Shown here: positions 48,529-59,660 of the stretch, in pieces
How the letters are laid out: each line of letters starts with the position of its first letter
Position numbering within the stretch: position 1 is the first letter of the stretch
Source of the DNA: Gnetum montanum
Lineage: Eukaryota; Streptophyta; Gnetopsida; Gnetales; Gnetaceae
Assembly (NCBI GenBank): GCA_015680685.1
Contig: MNCI01002813.1
Location: 1,451,296 to 1,515,295, forward strand
Length of the DNA: 64,000 nt
Reading direction: 5' to 3'
Program-made: the position numbers and the translations under genes
The notes under the pieces: model-generated
What the model was told of the DNA's origin: nothing
The model's database searches: none
Seen by the model: the letters and a program-made list of their open reading frames with translations, nothing else

Positions 48529-49900
48529 TCATTTCTGACATAGCAGTGCCGTGATAGATGTGTCAGAGGTGGCGAGGTAGATAAAGAAGGATTTGTTCCC
48601 TTGTGGTGGATGCATGATTGGGAGGTGTGAAAGCTCCTCCTTCAAGTCATTGAAGGCTTGTTGACACTGGGTTTTCCACTCAAAGTTAACCCCCTTCTTT
48701 AGAAGATGTTGCATGGGGTGTAACTTGTCAATCAACCTTGCTATGAACCTTCGAATAAACTGTACCCTACCTTGCAAACCACGTAGCTCCTTGAGATTTC
48801 TGGGAGGTGCCAGGTTGACGATGGCCTTGACTTTGTCAGGGTCCACCCATATTCTAGCCTCTGATACTACAAAGCCTAACATGCGTCTGATTTTCACACT
48901 GAAGATGCACTTCTTGGGATTGAGGCGTAAGTCGTGCATTTGGCAATGTTTGAGGACTATTCCTAGATTGCGTGGGTGATCAACTACTTCTTTGGACTTG
49001 ACTACTACATCATCCATGTAATCGTTCAATGTTTCTAGGATATAGTTGCTAAAAATGTAGGTCATCGTTCACTGGTAGGTTGCTCCAGCATTCTTGAGCC
49101 CGAAGGGCATCATGGTGTAATAGAAAGTACCCCATGGAGTCATGAAGGTTGTTGACAGTTGATGCTTTGGGTTAATGTGGATTTAGTTATATCCGGAGAA
49201 ATCATCCATGAAGGATAGCAGAGCATGATCAACCATGATGTCGATGAGCTGATCGATACTTGGAAGTGGGAATTTATCCTTCATCATTACCTTGTTCAAA
49301 TCCCAGAAGTTTATACAGATCTGTATTCCTCTCATTTTCTTTGAAACTACAATGATGTTGGACACCCACTCTGAGTAGTCAACCATGCAGATGAAACCAG
49401 CTTGGTATAGTTTGTTGATTTCATCCCTCATGGCTAGTGTGATTTTCAACTTAACTTTACGAGCCTTCTACTTGACTGCCTTCATGTGTGGGCCTAGGAC
49501 GATGTTGTGTTGAATCAGCCATGGATCCAGACCCAGCATGTCGTTGTATGACCATACAAAGACATCGATGTTGTCTTGCAGAACCTTGGCTACATTTTTG
49601 TGCATTTATGTGTGTAGGAGGGAGTTGAGTTTCAACATCCTCACCTCCCCTTTTGACGTGGTCATAGGCATCTCGACGAGAGGGTCCTCGGTTACATCCT
49701 TGACCTCTAAATCTAGGACTTGGACTAGATGCTTGGGCCAGTTTGGGAATGTCTCTAAGGCTACTATAATGCTAGTTGTGGTCAATCCCCAGTCAATCAA
49801 GTTGGGGTTCAACTATCTCGCAAGTTTTCCATGTGGCCCTACTAGCGTTAGGGGCATGGAGAGGTCGTGATGAACTTCCATCTCTTGCTCGACCTGCCAA
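48529..49900 (-). pseudogene. Reverse transcriptase of Tat-like element E
   Basis: The open stretch 49183-49449 has DYSEWVSNIIVVSKK, FWDLNKVMMKDKFPLPSIDQ and SFMDDFSGYN. 48529-49065 has the catalytic NDYMDDVVVKS, then LGFVVSEARIWVDPDKVKAI, LKELRGLQGRVQFIRRF and FEWKTQCQQAFNDLK. Upstream, at about 49500-49600, VFVWSYNDMLGLDP matches AFAWSYEDMLGLDP in element A, so the two are of the same lineage. No protease or gag block was found between 49900 and the 5' LTR. Confidence 0.85.
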
Positions 49901-50009
49901 CATAATATAAAAGTCTGGTTAAGAGGCATCTATTGGTAGAGATTGTGTATAGCAAAAACTTGTAAAGCAGTGAGGGGCTGCAACTTGTGAAATGTAACGA
50001 TGTAAGATT

Positions 50010-50480
50010 GAAAGTTGCTAGTTTAAGGTCATGGCGGACCGCCAAGGCATAAGAGTGCAGAACTGCTGAAGATGTAAAACTGTTGATGCAAAGTGTAAAG
50101 CTGTGGAACTGTTAATATGCAAATGTCAAACTACTTGTTTAGTTTCTTTCAGACTGCCAAATTATAACATACAAAATCTTATCATGCAAAAAATGATAGT
50201 ATGCAAAACGGGGAATTGTTGGTATGAGAAGTGCCAAGCTGTTGATGCGAAAATGCGAATTGCTAACATGAAAGCATGAAACTGCTAGAAGTTGCGACAC
50301 TGCCAATGTGGAAGAAGACATGAAAGACCGCCTACGTAAGAATGTGGTATTATTAGTTTAATGTCATTGCAGACTGCAAACATAACAAGTTGAAACTGCT
50401 AGTTTAGGGTCTTTTTAGACCGTTAGAGGTGTAACTATGCTAGGATTGCTAATTTAAGGTCTTTTTGGACCCATAACAAA
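50010..50480. repeat. Dispersed copies of the 30-bp E repeat, 5' side of pol
   Basis: GCTAGTTTAAGGTCATGGCGGACC (about 50016), TTAGTTTAATGTCATTGCAGAC (about 50352), GCTAGTTTAGGGTCTTTTTAGACC (about 50398) and GCTAATTTAAGGTCTTTTTGGACC (about 50448) repeat the unit of 46130-46405. Between them are many short words such as AACTGCTGAAG, AAACTGTTGATGC and GAAACTGCTAG. Confidence 0.65.
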
Positions 50481-50793
50481 TATATATATATATATAGATA
50501 GTTGGCTTGAAGCGTGTCAAGGCTTTAATGCTAACTGCGCTACGATGTCATGGCAAGCATGCTACGTTGTACGGCATGATCTGCATTAATTGGAGAGAGA
50601 GGGTGGCAAGTTTTTCCATCTTGCCATCATGACCATAAGTAGGGGTTAAACCCTAGTAATTTTTCCATTTTCCACTGTAAGAGCGCAGAGCCCACATCGA
50701 AGCACAAGGCGATTTCAGAGCGCGAAGCAATTGTGTTAATGACTAGCAAGGTGAGTTCTTTGCAGCGAAGAGGGTGAATTTGCAGGCAAGGCA

Positions 50794-52133
50794 ATGGCTC
50801 CTAAGACTCATTTGCTGCTTGCAAAGGTTGAGGAGGTGAAGAAGACCCTGGGGTGCATGACACAATCATCCATTGTGGCATGGAGGAGCACATCGTTGAC
50901 CTAGTAAGTTACTATGCTTCCTTCACCTTTCTGTTTTGAGTCTTTTGTTGTTCTCTGCTCTCATTTTGTGTCTTGTTCATTTTGCATCCATTTTTGGCTA
51001 TCTGTGTTTTTTGTGGTCACATAATTTTATCCTTTGCATCATCGTTGTCACCGTTTCGGTCATGGCAGAAGCATAAACACTACGTCATAGTTACATGCAA
51101 GGCTGCTTAAACTGCCACCGCCGCGGTTGCCATAATCATAGGGGTTAGGACAATTTAAGTTGCTTGACTTTCGAATGTCGTAACGTAGAACCCTTAGGAG
51201 GGCTAGGCCATGTGCGATGTGACAATGCGACATGTATTTTTTTATGCCATATTGCCAATTTTTCTATTGCTACGCTAGCCTATTTGCATGTTCTTACTAC
51301 ACTAGGCTTTCACGCCCTTGCTACGCTATGCGCGAGAAGAGGATTATGCTACGCTGCTACTATGTTGCGTGTGTATTTCCTTTAGATGTGATGCTAACAT
51401 TTGCTAATTGTGTTGTGCATGGTGGGGTTGAGACCCAGGCTAATTGTTTTGTAATTTAGAGGGGTCTTGTGTCACGTGGGAAAACCTATGGCTAATGCTC
51501 CTTCTCACTAGATACGTATGGGAGAGCGAGGGGTCTAGTTCAGGCCAAGGGCACAGGACTTCCTAAAATTCCTCCTTGACCACTTCAGTATGATCATTTG
51601 GTCCTCCCTGGAGGGGGAGGAGGCGGTTGGCATAACAGAAGCTATTTTGCCTGGGGCAAGCCGAGGCATTCTAAGGTTCCTGACCGACAAGGCAATCACG
51701 AGTGGGTGGGGAGAAGGATCCAGTTAGCACCCAATAGGGTTAAGGTGCTTAGCCTAGATCTGGGATATGACTGAGTATAACTGCTACCACCATTTCAACC
51801 CATTTTTTCTTGCACGTTTTATGACAACGTGCTTCCAGAGCCCTCAGGGAACTATCTATTGTGCTGGCAGGTGAGTTTTATAACTTTGTTCAGCTATGTT
51901 TGCGTGATGATGGCCATAATGACCTTATGCTAACAGTATGCATTTGCTACTAGGTTCTTCATTGACGAGGATGGGGTTCATGACCTACCGGGTTTACTAG
52001 CTATAGCACAACTAGCCCTGCAAGAGTTCTCTCTTACTGAGAACTTGTGGGTGGGTGTGATCAGTCAATGCAAGGGTGAATACCACACCTACCCAGATGT
52101 ATATTCTCCCCTATATGATCAGTGCAGGAGGTA
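50794..52133 (+). pseudogene. FCP1/NIF-like (HAD) phosphatase gene remnant, antisense inside element E
   Basis: This gene is opposite to the pol genes of E. Exon-like parts in order: 50794-50903 (MAPKTHLLLAKVEEVKKTL, then a GTAAGT donor). 51461-51478 reads GVLCHV, the place of the DLxGxL motif, but the upstream codons are lost. 51520-51870 reads FRPRAQDFLKFLLDHF, MIIWSS, FLTDKAITSGW, IWDMTEYN and PQGTIYCAG. An 83-base GT-AG intron follows at 51871-51953; splicing keeps the frame into RFFIDEDGVHDLPGLLAIAQ and LALQEFSLTENLWVGVI. Known FCP1/NIF phosphatases show RP-FL-F-V-WSS, a W-Y-NTLLIDD block and a C-terminal P-GT-DxD-L-DL helix in that order. Stops are TAG at 51517 (W position) and others. 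The - strand copy in element A matches exon by exon. The family call is by eye. Confidence 0.55.
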
Positions 52134-52347
52134 GGGTTGGTTGGATGGGGAGTAGGCAAAACCTTTTAAACCGATCACGATTGAAGAAGTTCTAGTTGAA
52201 CTCCCACAATTTTCATTGCCATACTGACCTAGTAGGTCAAGCGGTAAGTGCCACATGTGTGAGTGTCTTTGCGATTTTAAATTTTCTACGTTTCTTGCTA
52301 AATGTTTTCATGGAACTATTGCAAGGGCAAAGAAGCCTCAGGAGGTG

Positions 52348-53082
52348 ATGATGGTAACTGCCAGGGCACAGGGGGTGAATGTCTACTTCAAGTATGGAGA
52401 AGTAGAGAAGAGCCAAAGCTAGTTGAATGGTGGGGCCTCAGACGCCCTAGTCCAAAACCTCAAAAAGATGGAGCTTCTAGACCTATTCCTGGCCCCGAAT
52501 CTCAACGTTCCTACAACCGAGATGCTCACCTTAGTCGAATGCTTTTCTAACAAGGTGGGTCACTTTCACCTACGTGTGTATGATGTGCAGTTGGTCATTG
52601 ACATCAATGACCAGTTGTTCATGGATCTGTTCAGTGTCCTTGCTGAAGGCATTTCAATAGAGTCGAAGTCCAACTCAGAGCTGAACCTCCAGAAGAATGA
52701 CATTGAGGAGTGGTTAAGGCTCACTAAGGAGCATAAGGGGCTTCCTATGGAGAAACTCAAGGATGGACCTGCCAAGGAGTTTTACCCCATCTTCCAAGCT
52801 CGCACATTCCCCTAGCTGCTCACCCAGGGAAAGGTCCTAGTGCTTGAGCAGGCTTGGATAATGAGTGAGATTATGGAGGAGGGGACCTGCTACAACTTAG
52901 CTGAGTCCCTGTGTAAAGGCTTGCGGGCTGAAATCTTGGGGCACTATACAAAAATAGAGTCACGTTCCAACATCCATTACGCCTTCTACATAGGCTGCTT
53001 AAAGCGCTTCGTCGTGATAGGCCTTAGTCACAAAAAATTTGCTGATTTGCAAACTTTGCTTCTTGCATTGCAAGAATTGTGA
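52348..53082 (+). pseudogene. Second antisense ORF of element E, unrecognised protein
   Basis: One frame of 245 codons stays open from ATG ATG at 52348 to TGA at 53080-53082, except for two TAG codons (about 52420 and 52813). Both are likely decayed CAG. The product would be acidic and Leu-rich, with KKMELLDLFLAP, LRVYDVQLVIDINDQLF, EEWLRLTKEHKGLPMEKL and AEILGHYTKIESRSNIHYAF. I recognise no domain. It follows the phosphatase-like gene on the same strand and may be its 3' exons or a separate gene. It occupies the place where gag is expected, but on the other strand. No counterpart was found next to the antisense gene of element A. Confidence 0.45.
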
Positions 53083-53244
53083 ACTTTGCTGATTCTGCCC
53101 TTTGAGTTGCCTTCTGTCTCTTCCGCAGGATTGCAACGCCTCATTATGCCATGTAGCTCAACATAGCGTAGCAGCAAACATGGTCTGCCACTTCCAAATG
53201 GAAAGATACATTGCTGAAGGACTTGCAATTGAGTGAGGGAACTG

Positions 53245-53262
53245 GTTGTATAGCTGTTACCA
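53245..53262 (-). other. Primer-binding site of element E (candidate, Met-tRNA type)
   Basis: Directly inside the 5' LTR, the - strand reads TGGTAACAGCTATACAAC. The first nine bases fit the initiator-Met-type site TGGTATCAGAGC with one mismatch; the rest does not fit well. Confidence 0.45.
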
Positions 53263-53635
53263 TGCTATGCTATGCTACGTAGCATACCTTGGCGCTTCTT
53301 TCCGTGATTGTTTTCTAAAACTTGCTACGCTACATAGCAACACATAATGTAGTGTAGTAGACTTCGTGACTTAGAAAACTCTTTGAACTATTTCATGCAC
53401 CCTGAGCGGTGCTGTCAACTCTACGCACCATTTCTAAGCAGGCTGTCGATTGGGCAGGCTACTTGGGTGGATAGGCAAGACGATTTGTAGAGCTTGTTCA
53501 TGCCCAAAGTAGAAAATTTTCCGAATTGGCTGGCCTGAATTCAGAGCGTTCTCCTCCTGAAAAACTATCGTGGCACTGCACAAATTGCAAGGCCTGGTGA
53601 AGCGAGAATGACTTCGAATTTTTTGGAGTGTTTCA
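53263..53635 (-). mobile_element. 5' LTR of element E
   Basis: 373 bases, partner of 44780-45147, starting TG and ending CA. It carries one more TGCTA unit at the outer palindrome. The two LTRs define an 8.9 kb element with RT, two RNase H domains and integrase on the - strand, plus two genes on the + strand. No recognisable gag or protease is present. Confidence 0.88.
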
Positions 53636-53818
53636 ATAATCTTATTCCATCATCACAAGCAATCTTTGATGTGGTTTGGCAACTATAAAATCAAGTATGA
53701 AGAGGAAACATTAGTGATATACTTGTGGTGGTGTTTTGCATTATTTGTCAATGTTTCTCAAGTTAATACTCAAAACATCAAAAAATAGGGGTGCATGAAA
53801 CATCACAAAGAAAATTCA

Positions 53819-55046
53819 TGTCACAACCTATAATCAAAAATTCATTATAACTTGGTGAAAAAATAGTGGCAAACACAATTACCTTATTTTTTCCAAGATC
53901 TAGCATTATAACCTTTACGAATGGAATTTGAGGTAGTATTTTTATTGTAAAATGTAAAATTTGCACTTCATAGGCTACAATCTCACACATCATAGCTTAT
54001 GAAGGCTAAAAATTCCTTCATAAGCTATGAATGCCTCATCTTCTAAGGAGGAAAAGCTATAGTTTTCATGTATCTAGGCTTGGAAAGGCCAATAATGCCT
54101 TGCAAACCACCAAATTTGGGCATTTCTTAGTTTATATGCTAGCTATGGAAGCTTTTACACTAGAGCCACCTGCAAATCCAACATATAAAATTTGGGCTTT
54201 CATTTTACACTAGAGGAGCCTGCACAATTAGCGTATAAAATTTGGATTTTGAGTTTTTATGCTAGGCCTTGGATTTTTACACTAGCAGCATTTCTATACT
54301 AGGAAACACATGAAGCTAGCATAAAAAGCATACAAATCTCCAAATTTATAGTAATCTATCAACAATCATGGCAGAAATTTGTAGTAACAAATTAGTCACC
54401 ATATGGCCTATTTAAACTAAAGTTGACCACATTGAAAGGACTTTTGGTATTTTTCATTTGACTAAACATTAATACTTTTAGTACAATGCATATCACCATA
54501 ATTCTATAACCATTTCATCTCTCAAGACTTATGATAATTTTGATTCAAGCTTAACACCAAGATTTTCAGAGCACTACATATTAACCAAGAGTCCACAACT
54601 AGTCTTCCACCTATAACACAAATCTAGTGACAAAGAAACTAGTGATGAGCTTAAGGTGCAAAACATATGCGACCATCAAGAGCAAAGTTGACTACAAAAC
54701 ATACCCTTCTAGCTAGATTGGACCCAAGGCATTCTCTCTTTGGCCCTTTGTGCATTGAAATTCAGAAATTTGTACCATTTAAACTCTCTTTTCATGAACA
54801 ATTTCAGTATCCTCATAAAAATTTTGTTGTTTCATTTATTCAAGTACAAATTTTTTCTTCTTTGCATTTAGAACTACATCTATAATTTTATTTACTCAAA
54901 TTAATAACAAATTACAAATCCATAAGTCATTGACAAGATCATCCAAGATGCTTAAGATCCTTTTCCCAAGGACTGTGGATCCAAAGCTAAACTATTTCAT
55001 CCTAAGATTAGGGCTCTCTAACACTAAATTTTTTAGGCGTGACACT
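53819..55046 (+). mobile_element. 3' LTR of element A
   Basis: Direct repeat of 15353-16640 (shared words listed there). It ends near 55046 in GTGACA, after which sequence resembling the inner flank of the B and D 3' LTRs resumes. This supports the view that A was inserted into D, with C and E inserted later into A. Bases 53636-53818 between the E LTR and this repeat probably also belong to A. Confidence 0.6.
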
Positions 55047-55199
55047 TACAAAATTATGAGGTGTATTCAGACTTTGACATGGCTAATTTTATACATTACT
55101 AAATTCACTTTGAATGTGACATTGTGGTTCAAGTAGTATTTACAAAATTATCATGTGTCGCATGATTAACATAATTTTAACAAACCAAAACAACAATGC

Positions 55200-57961
55200 A
55201 AAACAAAATGACAAAGCTCAATGTTGCCTCATGTCCCTGGTGGTAATGGCTCCTTTATCAGCGTCTTTCCTTTGTCATCAAGGTTTGGAATATAGTATCT
55301 ATATAGTAATGCCTAAATTTTATTCTCTTCTAATCTAGAATCATGTATCATCTAGGTGAATTCTGCAATGTTTTCTAGAGTTGGTACCTCCCATGGGCAT
55401 GGTATTTGTAAAAACATCTTGTTTGCCTTTACATACCAAGTTGCAAACTATCATCTCTCTTCTTCAAATTTCTTGGCCATTTTTCTTATTTCTTAATTGT
55501 CAATCATTCTATGGGCTAGGTTTGCTACTACATCCTTTTGATCCTAGTAGCTAGCTTTGACTACTTAGATCTCTAAGTTTGCAATATGCAATTTTTTCTA
55601 CACATCCTTTCTATCTACAAACTCTTTCTCATATAATGCATTAGTTGTAGCTACTTACTACTTTAGTTCATTTCTTAGTCTACCTGTTGTGACCATGGCT
55701 AGATTAGCATATCTCAAATTTGCTAATCCCATGTTTTCTATGAGGTCTTCGATTTGTAGGTCTTTATTTTTTACTTCAACTTGATGAATGTGACCAAGGC
55801 TATCTAGGATGTGTTGCCAAGTATCTGCATGGTTATGATGTTGATCTTGGCTTTGGCCATATGGATTTGTTTTTTGTTGATTTGCTTATACATTCCCACT
55901 TGATCCCTAAAGTGTTCCTAGAGTTTTTCATGCTTTTTTCCCTTGTTTTTCCATGTTTTAATCTCAATTTCTAACTTCTAGAAAATTGTGTGAACTTCAT
56001 CCATTAATAAGGTTTAATTTTCTTTAGTCAATTTCTTCACATCTTGGTTGAATCCAGCAAATTTTTTTCTTTACTAGTGGATACTTTCTTTAAGGACATT
56101 CTTTTGCTTTTCTATGTCTATTAACCTCATATTTTCTACAACAATCTTTTTGTTCTCTTTCATAAGATCAATTAATGCTTTGACATGAGCATATGTTTGA
56201 GCTTTTTTCACAAAGACATTTCACATTGCCTTTTCTTTCTCCATAGACACTTGGATGTTTCTAGTGATTAGTTGAGCCACTTGCTCTATTTTGAGTTTGT
56301 CTAGTTAGTCTAGTACTATGTACTATATAGGGTATCTGATTTCTACTTTTAATGTTGTCAATTCATCTGCTGCACTTCATTTTTGACTTACTCAGTTCTA
56401 GTTTTTACCATTGCTAGTTTGTCCTTTGTTGAAATTAGGTCTAACTATATTCTAGTAATATCACTAGGCATATCAAAAAGATTCTACATTACTTGGGCTA
56501 TTTATAATAGTTGATCTAGGATATCTTCGTGTTCTTATGTGGCCATGGATGTATTGACTATCATTTCAACATCTCTAGTTTGAGTAATAGTTACTGGTAG
56601 CACAATGGAAACATTGAATGATTTGTTAATGTGATCTATGATTACCTCTACTACTCCTGTTGCATCCTAGGGTTGCATTACCATGATTGTGGCCCCTTCT
56701 TCTACCTCCAACATGACTTGAAAGGATGCAATGTTCCCAAAGGTTTTCTATGTCCAATCTTCATCATCTCCTACTTGCAATGAGATTGATCATTAGCAAA
56801 TCCCATTAATACTGCAGATTCACTTGGATTATCTCTAAGTCTATAAACCTTCCCTATTTTCCCAACCTATGCTTTCAACAATCTATTACAAGTAGCTCAT
56901 GGAAGATTAGCAGTCTTGATGTGCTGATGGAGCACTTAATTTAGGTCTATCACTAGCTGGGGTTGATCCACTGCATCCTACTTGCTCTTGTCTAGTAGCT
57001 AGAATAGTTCCTACAAGCATGAATCCTACTTCTTCCAAAAGGTTGGCTAGCTTCACCAACTAATCTTTCTTTAAAGGAACTAATTGAAACATTTTAGCAT
57101 AGGATGCATTCTGGGTCTTATGTAGGACATCATTTGTGTAACCTAGATTTCCTACTTGTTTGCACAATTTTCTGATAAGGTAAGGGAATGCCAAAGTAAG
57201 CTTCCCTACCTTCTTTTCTTTGAATCTTTTTTTAATATCTATAAATAATATATGAGTCATTTTTGCACTGAATTTTCCTATGAGAATGACACTTCCTCTT
57301 ACAACATAGGTGAAAATTCTATTAAGGCTTTTGGTTTGAAAAATATGGTAGGTCCAAATCTTAAAATGTATTTTCTCCTTAATAGATAATTCACTATATT
57401 TTTCATCTACTTTGTCATAGGTCCTTTGTAGCCACAATCTCTTTTCCAAGTATTAGATCTTGTAGATATCTGTGGAATATTTGCTCTGCCATTGGGAATA
57501 TTTAATGCCTTTGCAATTTCTTCCATTAAGTAAGGCACTGTAACTTCTTCAATTTTTACTATGGCATCATCCTATTTCTTCTTCCAAAATTGGTATACTT
57601 CTCCTAAGTGCCATTGTTCATTACATGATAGAGTTAGCCACAATGAAGAGGCTTGGAGCTATTCTTGGACATTAGTAGTTGTGAATTCCATGAATAGTCT
57701 GAAGTTGAGTTCCATGATAATTGTGGACATGATTGATCTCTCCTAAATAGCCTAGAGATATTCAACTAACAGCATGAGGCATTTTCCTTGCTTTCAAGCG
57801 AGCAATACTACAACCTCAACTTGTGCAAAGTGTTTTGTTATAGGTGTTTACTATTGGATGCTGAAGGATTGAGCCTCCTATTCTCTAGCTTTTCATCTAC
57901 CTCTGGGTCTTTTAATCCTTTTTTGTAAGGTTCCTTTCACTATGGGTTTCTTAGAAGTCAT
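55200..57961 (-). pseudogene. Extra 3' ORF of Athila-like element D (coiled-coil)
   Basis: On the - strand an ATG at 57961 opens a basic N-terminus (TSKKPIVKGTLQKRIKRPRGR followed by TGA, a decayed CGA or similar). The longest clean stretch, 57060-57449 (129 codons), holds HFKIWTYHIFQ, RIFTYVVRGSVILIGKF and LAFPYLIRKLCKQVG. This resembles the 'putative plant transposon protein' domain (F-x-H-R---LYAI--G--I-VG-II--LGFPSLI--LC). A Lys/Glu/Leu-rich coiled-coil part follows (55500-56900), and the conserved tail near 55440-55330 reads MFLQIPCPWEVPTLENIAEF. The total is about 920 codons with stops. This is the best preserved copy of the N-terminal domain. Confidence 0.7.
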
Positions 57962-57964
57962 TTC

Positions 57965-59660
57965 AAATCATAAAGTATTCATTTAGATTACCTAATAATT
58001 TAAAATAAGTTCCTAATTATTCATAATTCTTTATTGGGTTCTTAGATTTGATCATAATTTTCTCCTTATTATTACTCTAGAGCTTTTATTATGATTGCAA
58101 AGTTAGAAAAATTTCAAAAAGAAACCCTTATTCATTGTACTTTTGATTTTTATGGCCTCTCACAACTATTATTTTCTTATTTATTATGTTTTTTAATGCA
58201 TATTTAAGAGGGATGATTAAGTTTATTAGTTCATATTCAATTATTTGATCAAGATTTAATTGTTTTTTCTCATTCTTACCCTTAATGTACTCTTCCAACA
58301 TTAGAAAAAATTTTGCTTAAATTACCCAACTTTACACAATGTTCTTCCCCATGACTAAGGTAATCACACCTTGATCACAAGTGTTCAATAATCACACAAA
58401 TCAAAGCTACAGTAAGGAAGTTACAATGCTAGGAAGTTTAGGTGCCATAGGGTCAAAAAAATAGCATGAAATCCCCTTGCTTAGAATGTCTAAAATGAAC
58501 AATTTTCTAAGTCCCATGCATATTTATAGGTGGTTTATATCAAATACATCGTAGATATGACATTGTAGTTATGATGTATTAGGACCTAATACATCATAGC
58601 TACAACATCACCGTTAAAAAATTATGGATTTTGAGTAATTTTAGGTGAAAAACTTGATTCAAATGGATAGTTTGGAAGATGTTGAGGTAGTCTAAGGGAT
58701 TCTTAATCATAGATGATGCTCAAAAGGTAACAATTATGTAGTAAAAGATCATGAAAGAAGGAATTTTTAGCAAAGTAAATCAATGAGGTATATAGGAGAT
58801 GGTGCTAGAAATTATCAAAAGTATGATCAGTTATAAGAATGTAGGAAAGTGAAAATTTATGATTGAAATATTTCAAAGGAACAAGATAATGTGAAATTAG
58901 CCATTAGGTATGAACCATAAGAGTTATATAAGTGGCTCCTCCCCAAAGTAGGCTCCAGGCTTAGTGCCCTTGTATAACCACATCTACAAGTGTCCGTAGG
59001 CACCCAAGGAGTTGAATGTTAAACATACATGTTTTCCAAAAAACACTTGTTAGTATCACTCAAAAGAGAAAATACCATTATATTATCCAAAACCATTAAA
59101 GTAAGATTATATATAATAGTGAGATGAAATGGGAGTAGCAAGGGATTGCAAAAATTAGGATGTGAGGTATCTTACCATAGGCAAAATGAATCCTATGTGT
59201 AATTTATGGTTAAAGTAATCATTAGTCTTTCCATCCAAGATTCAAACCACATCCATACCACTTACCAGTGACATTGCATTACATCATCCCAAAACCAGCA
59301 AGCACAATACTACCACAACTGCAAGAAGTATTAACACTTAGAAATGAAGTTCAATGAAGTAGGTTTATTAATAGCACACTTTATTTTCTAGAGGAGACTT
59401 GGTCATTAGACAAACTAGTGCCTTCAAGCATGGGTAACATGTCTTTTTAGCCCCATAACTAATGTGAATCCAAGAAACCTTGAAATTTCTAAGAAGTTAC
59501 CTACCTTCAGGCATGGATAACATGTCATTCTAGTGACATTGTAAGGTAGCACTTATTTTACACATGCTTCCATTTTTCATTAAAACTTAAGTAAATGATA
59601 CAACTTAAAAATAGGATGAGACTTATAATAGTAGTCTTAGAGAATCCACAAATACCCTTG
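57965..59660. other. Spacer of element D upstream of the extra ORF
   Basis: Non-coding. The part from about 58900 to 59640 matches the C spacer at 32420-32900. GCATGGGTAACATGTCTTT occurs here at about 59438 and a variant (GCATGGATAACATGTCATT) at about 59513. The left part contains a promoter-like module at 58521-58612. It is cut at 59661 by the G LTR. Confidence 0.55.
58521..58612 (-). promoter_or_regulatory. Internal LTR-like promoter module upstream of the extra ORF (element D)
   Basis: A TATA box on the - strand (CCTATAAATATG, about 58519-58530) is followed upstream on that strand by ACATCGTAGATATGACATTG, ATGATGTATTAGG and ACATCATAGCTACAACATC (58543-58612). These half-palindromes are of the same sub-type as in the D LTR at 15181-15245. 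They differ from the CATCGATG/CATCAATG type of element C. The module lies about 560 bases before the ORF's ATG. Confidence 0.5.
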
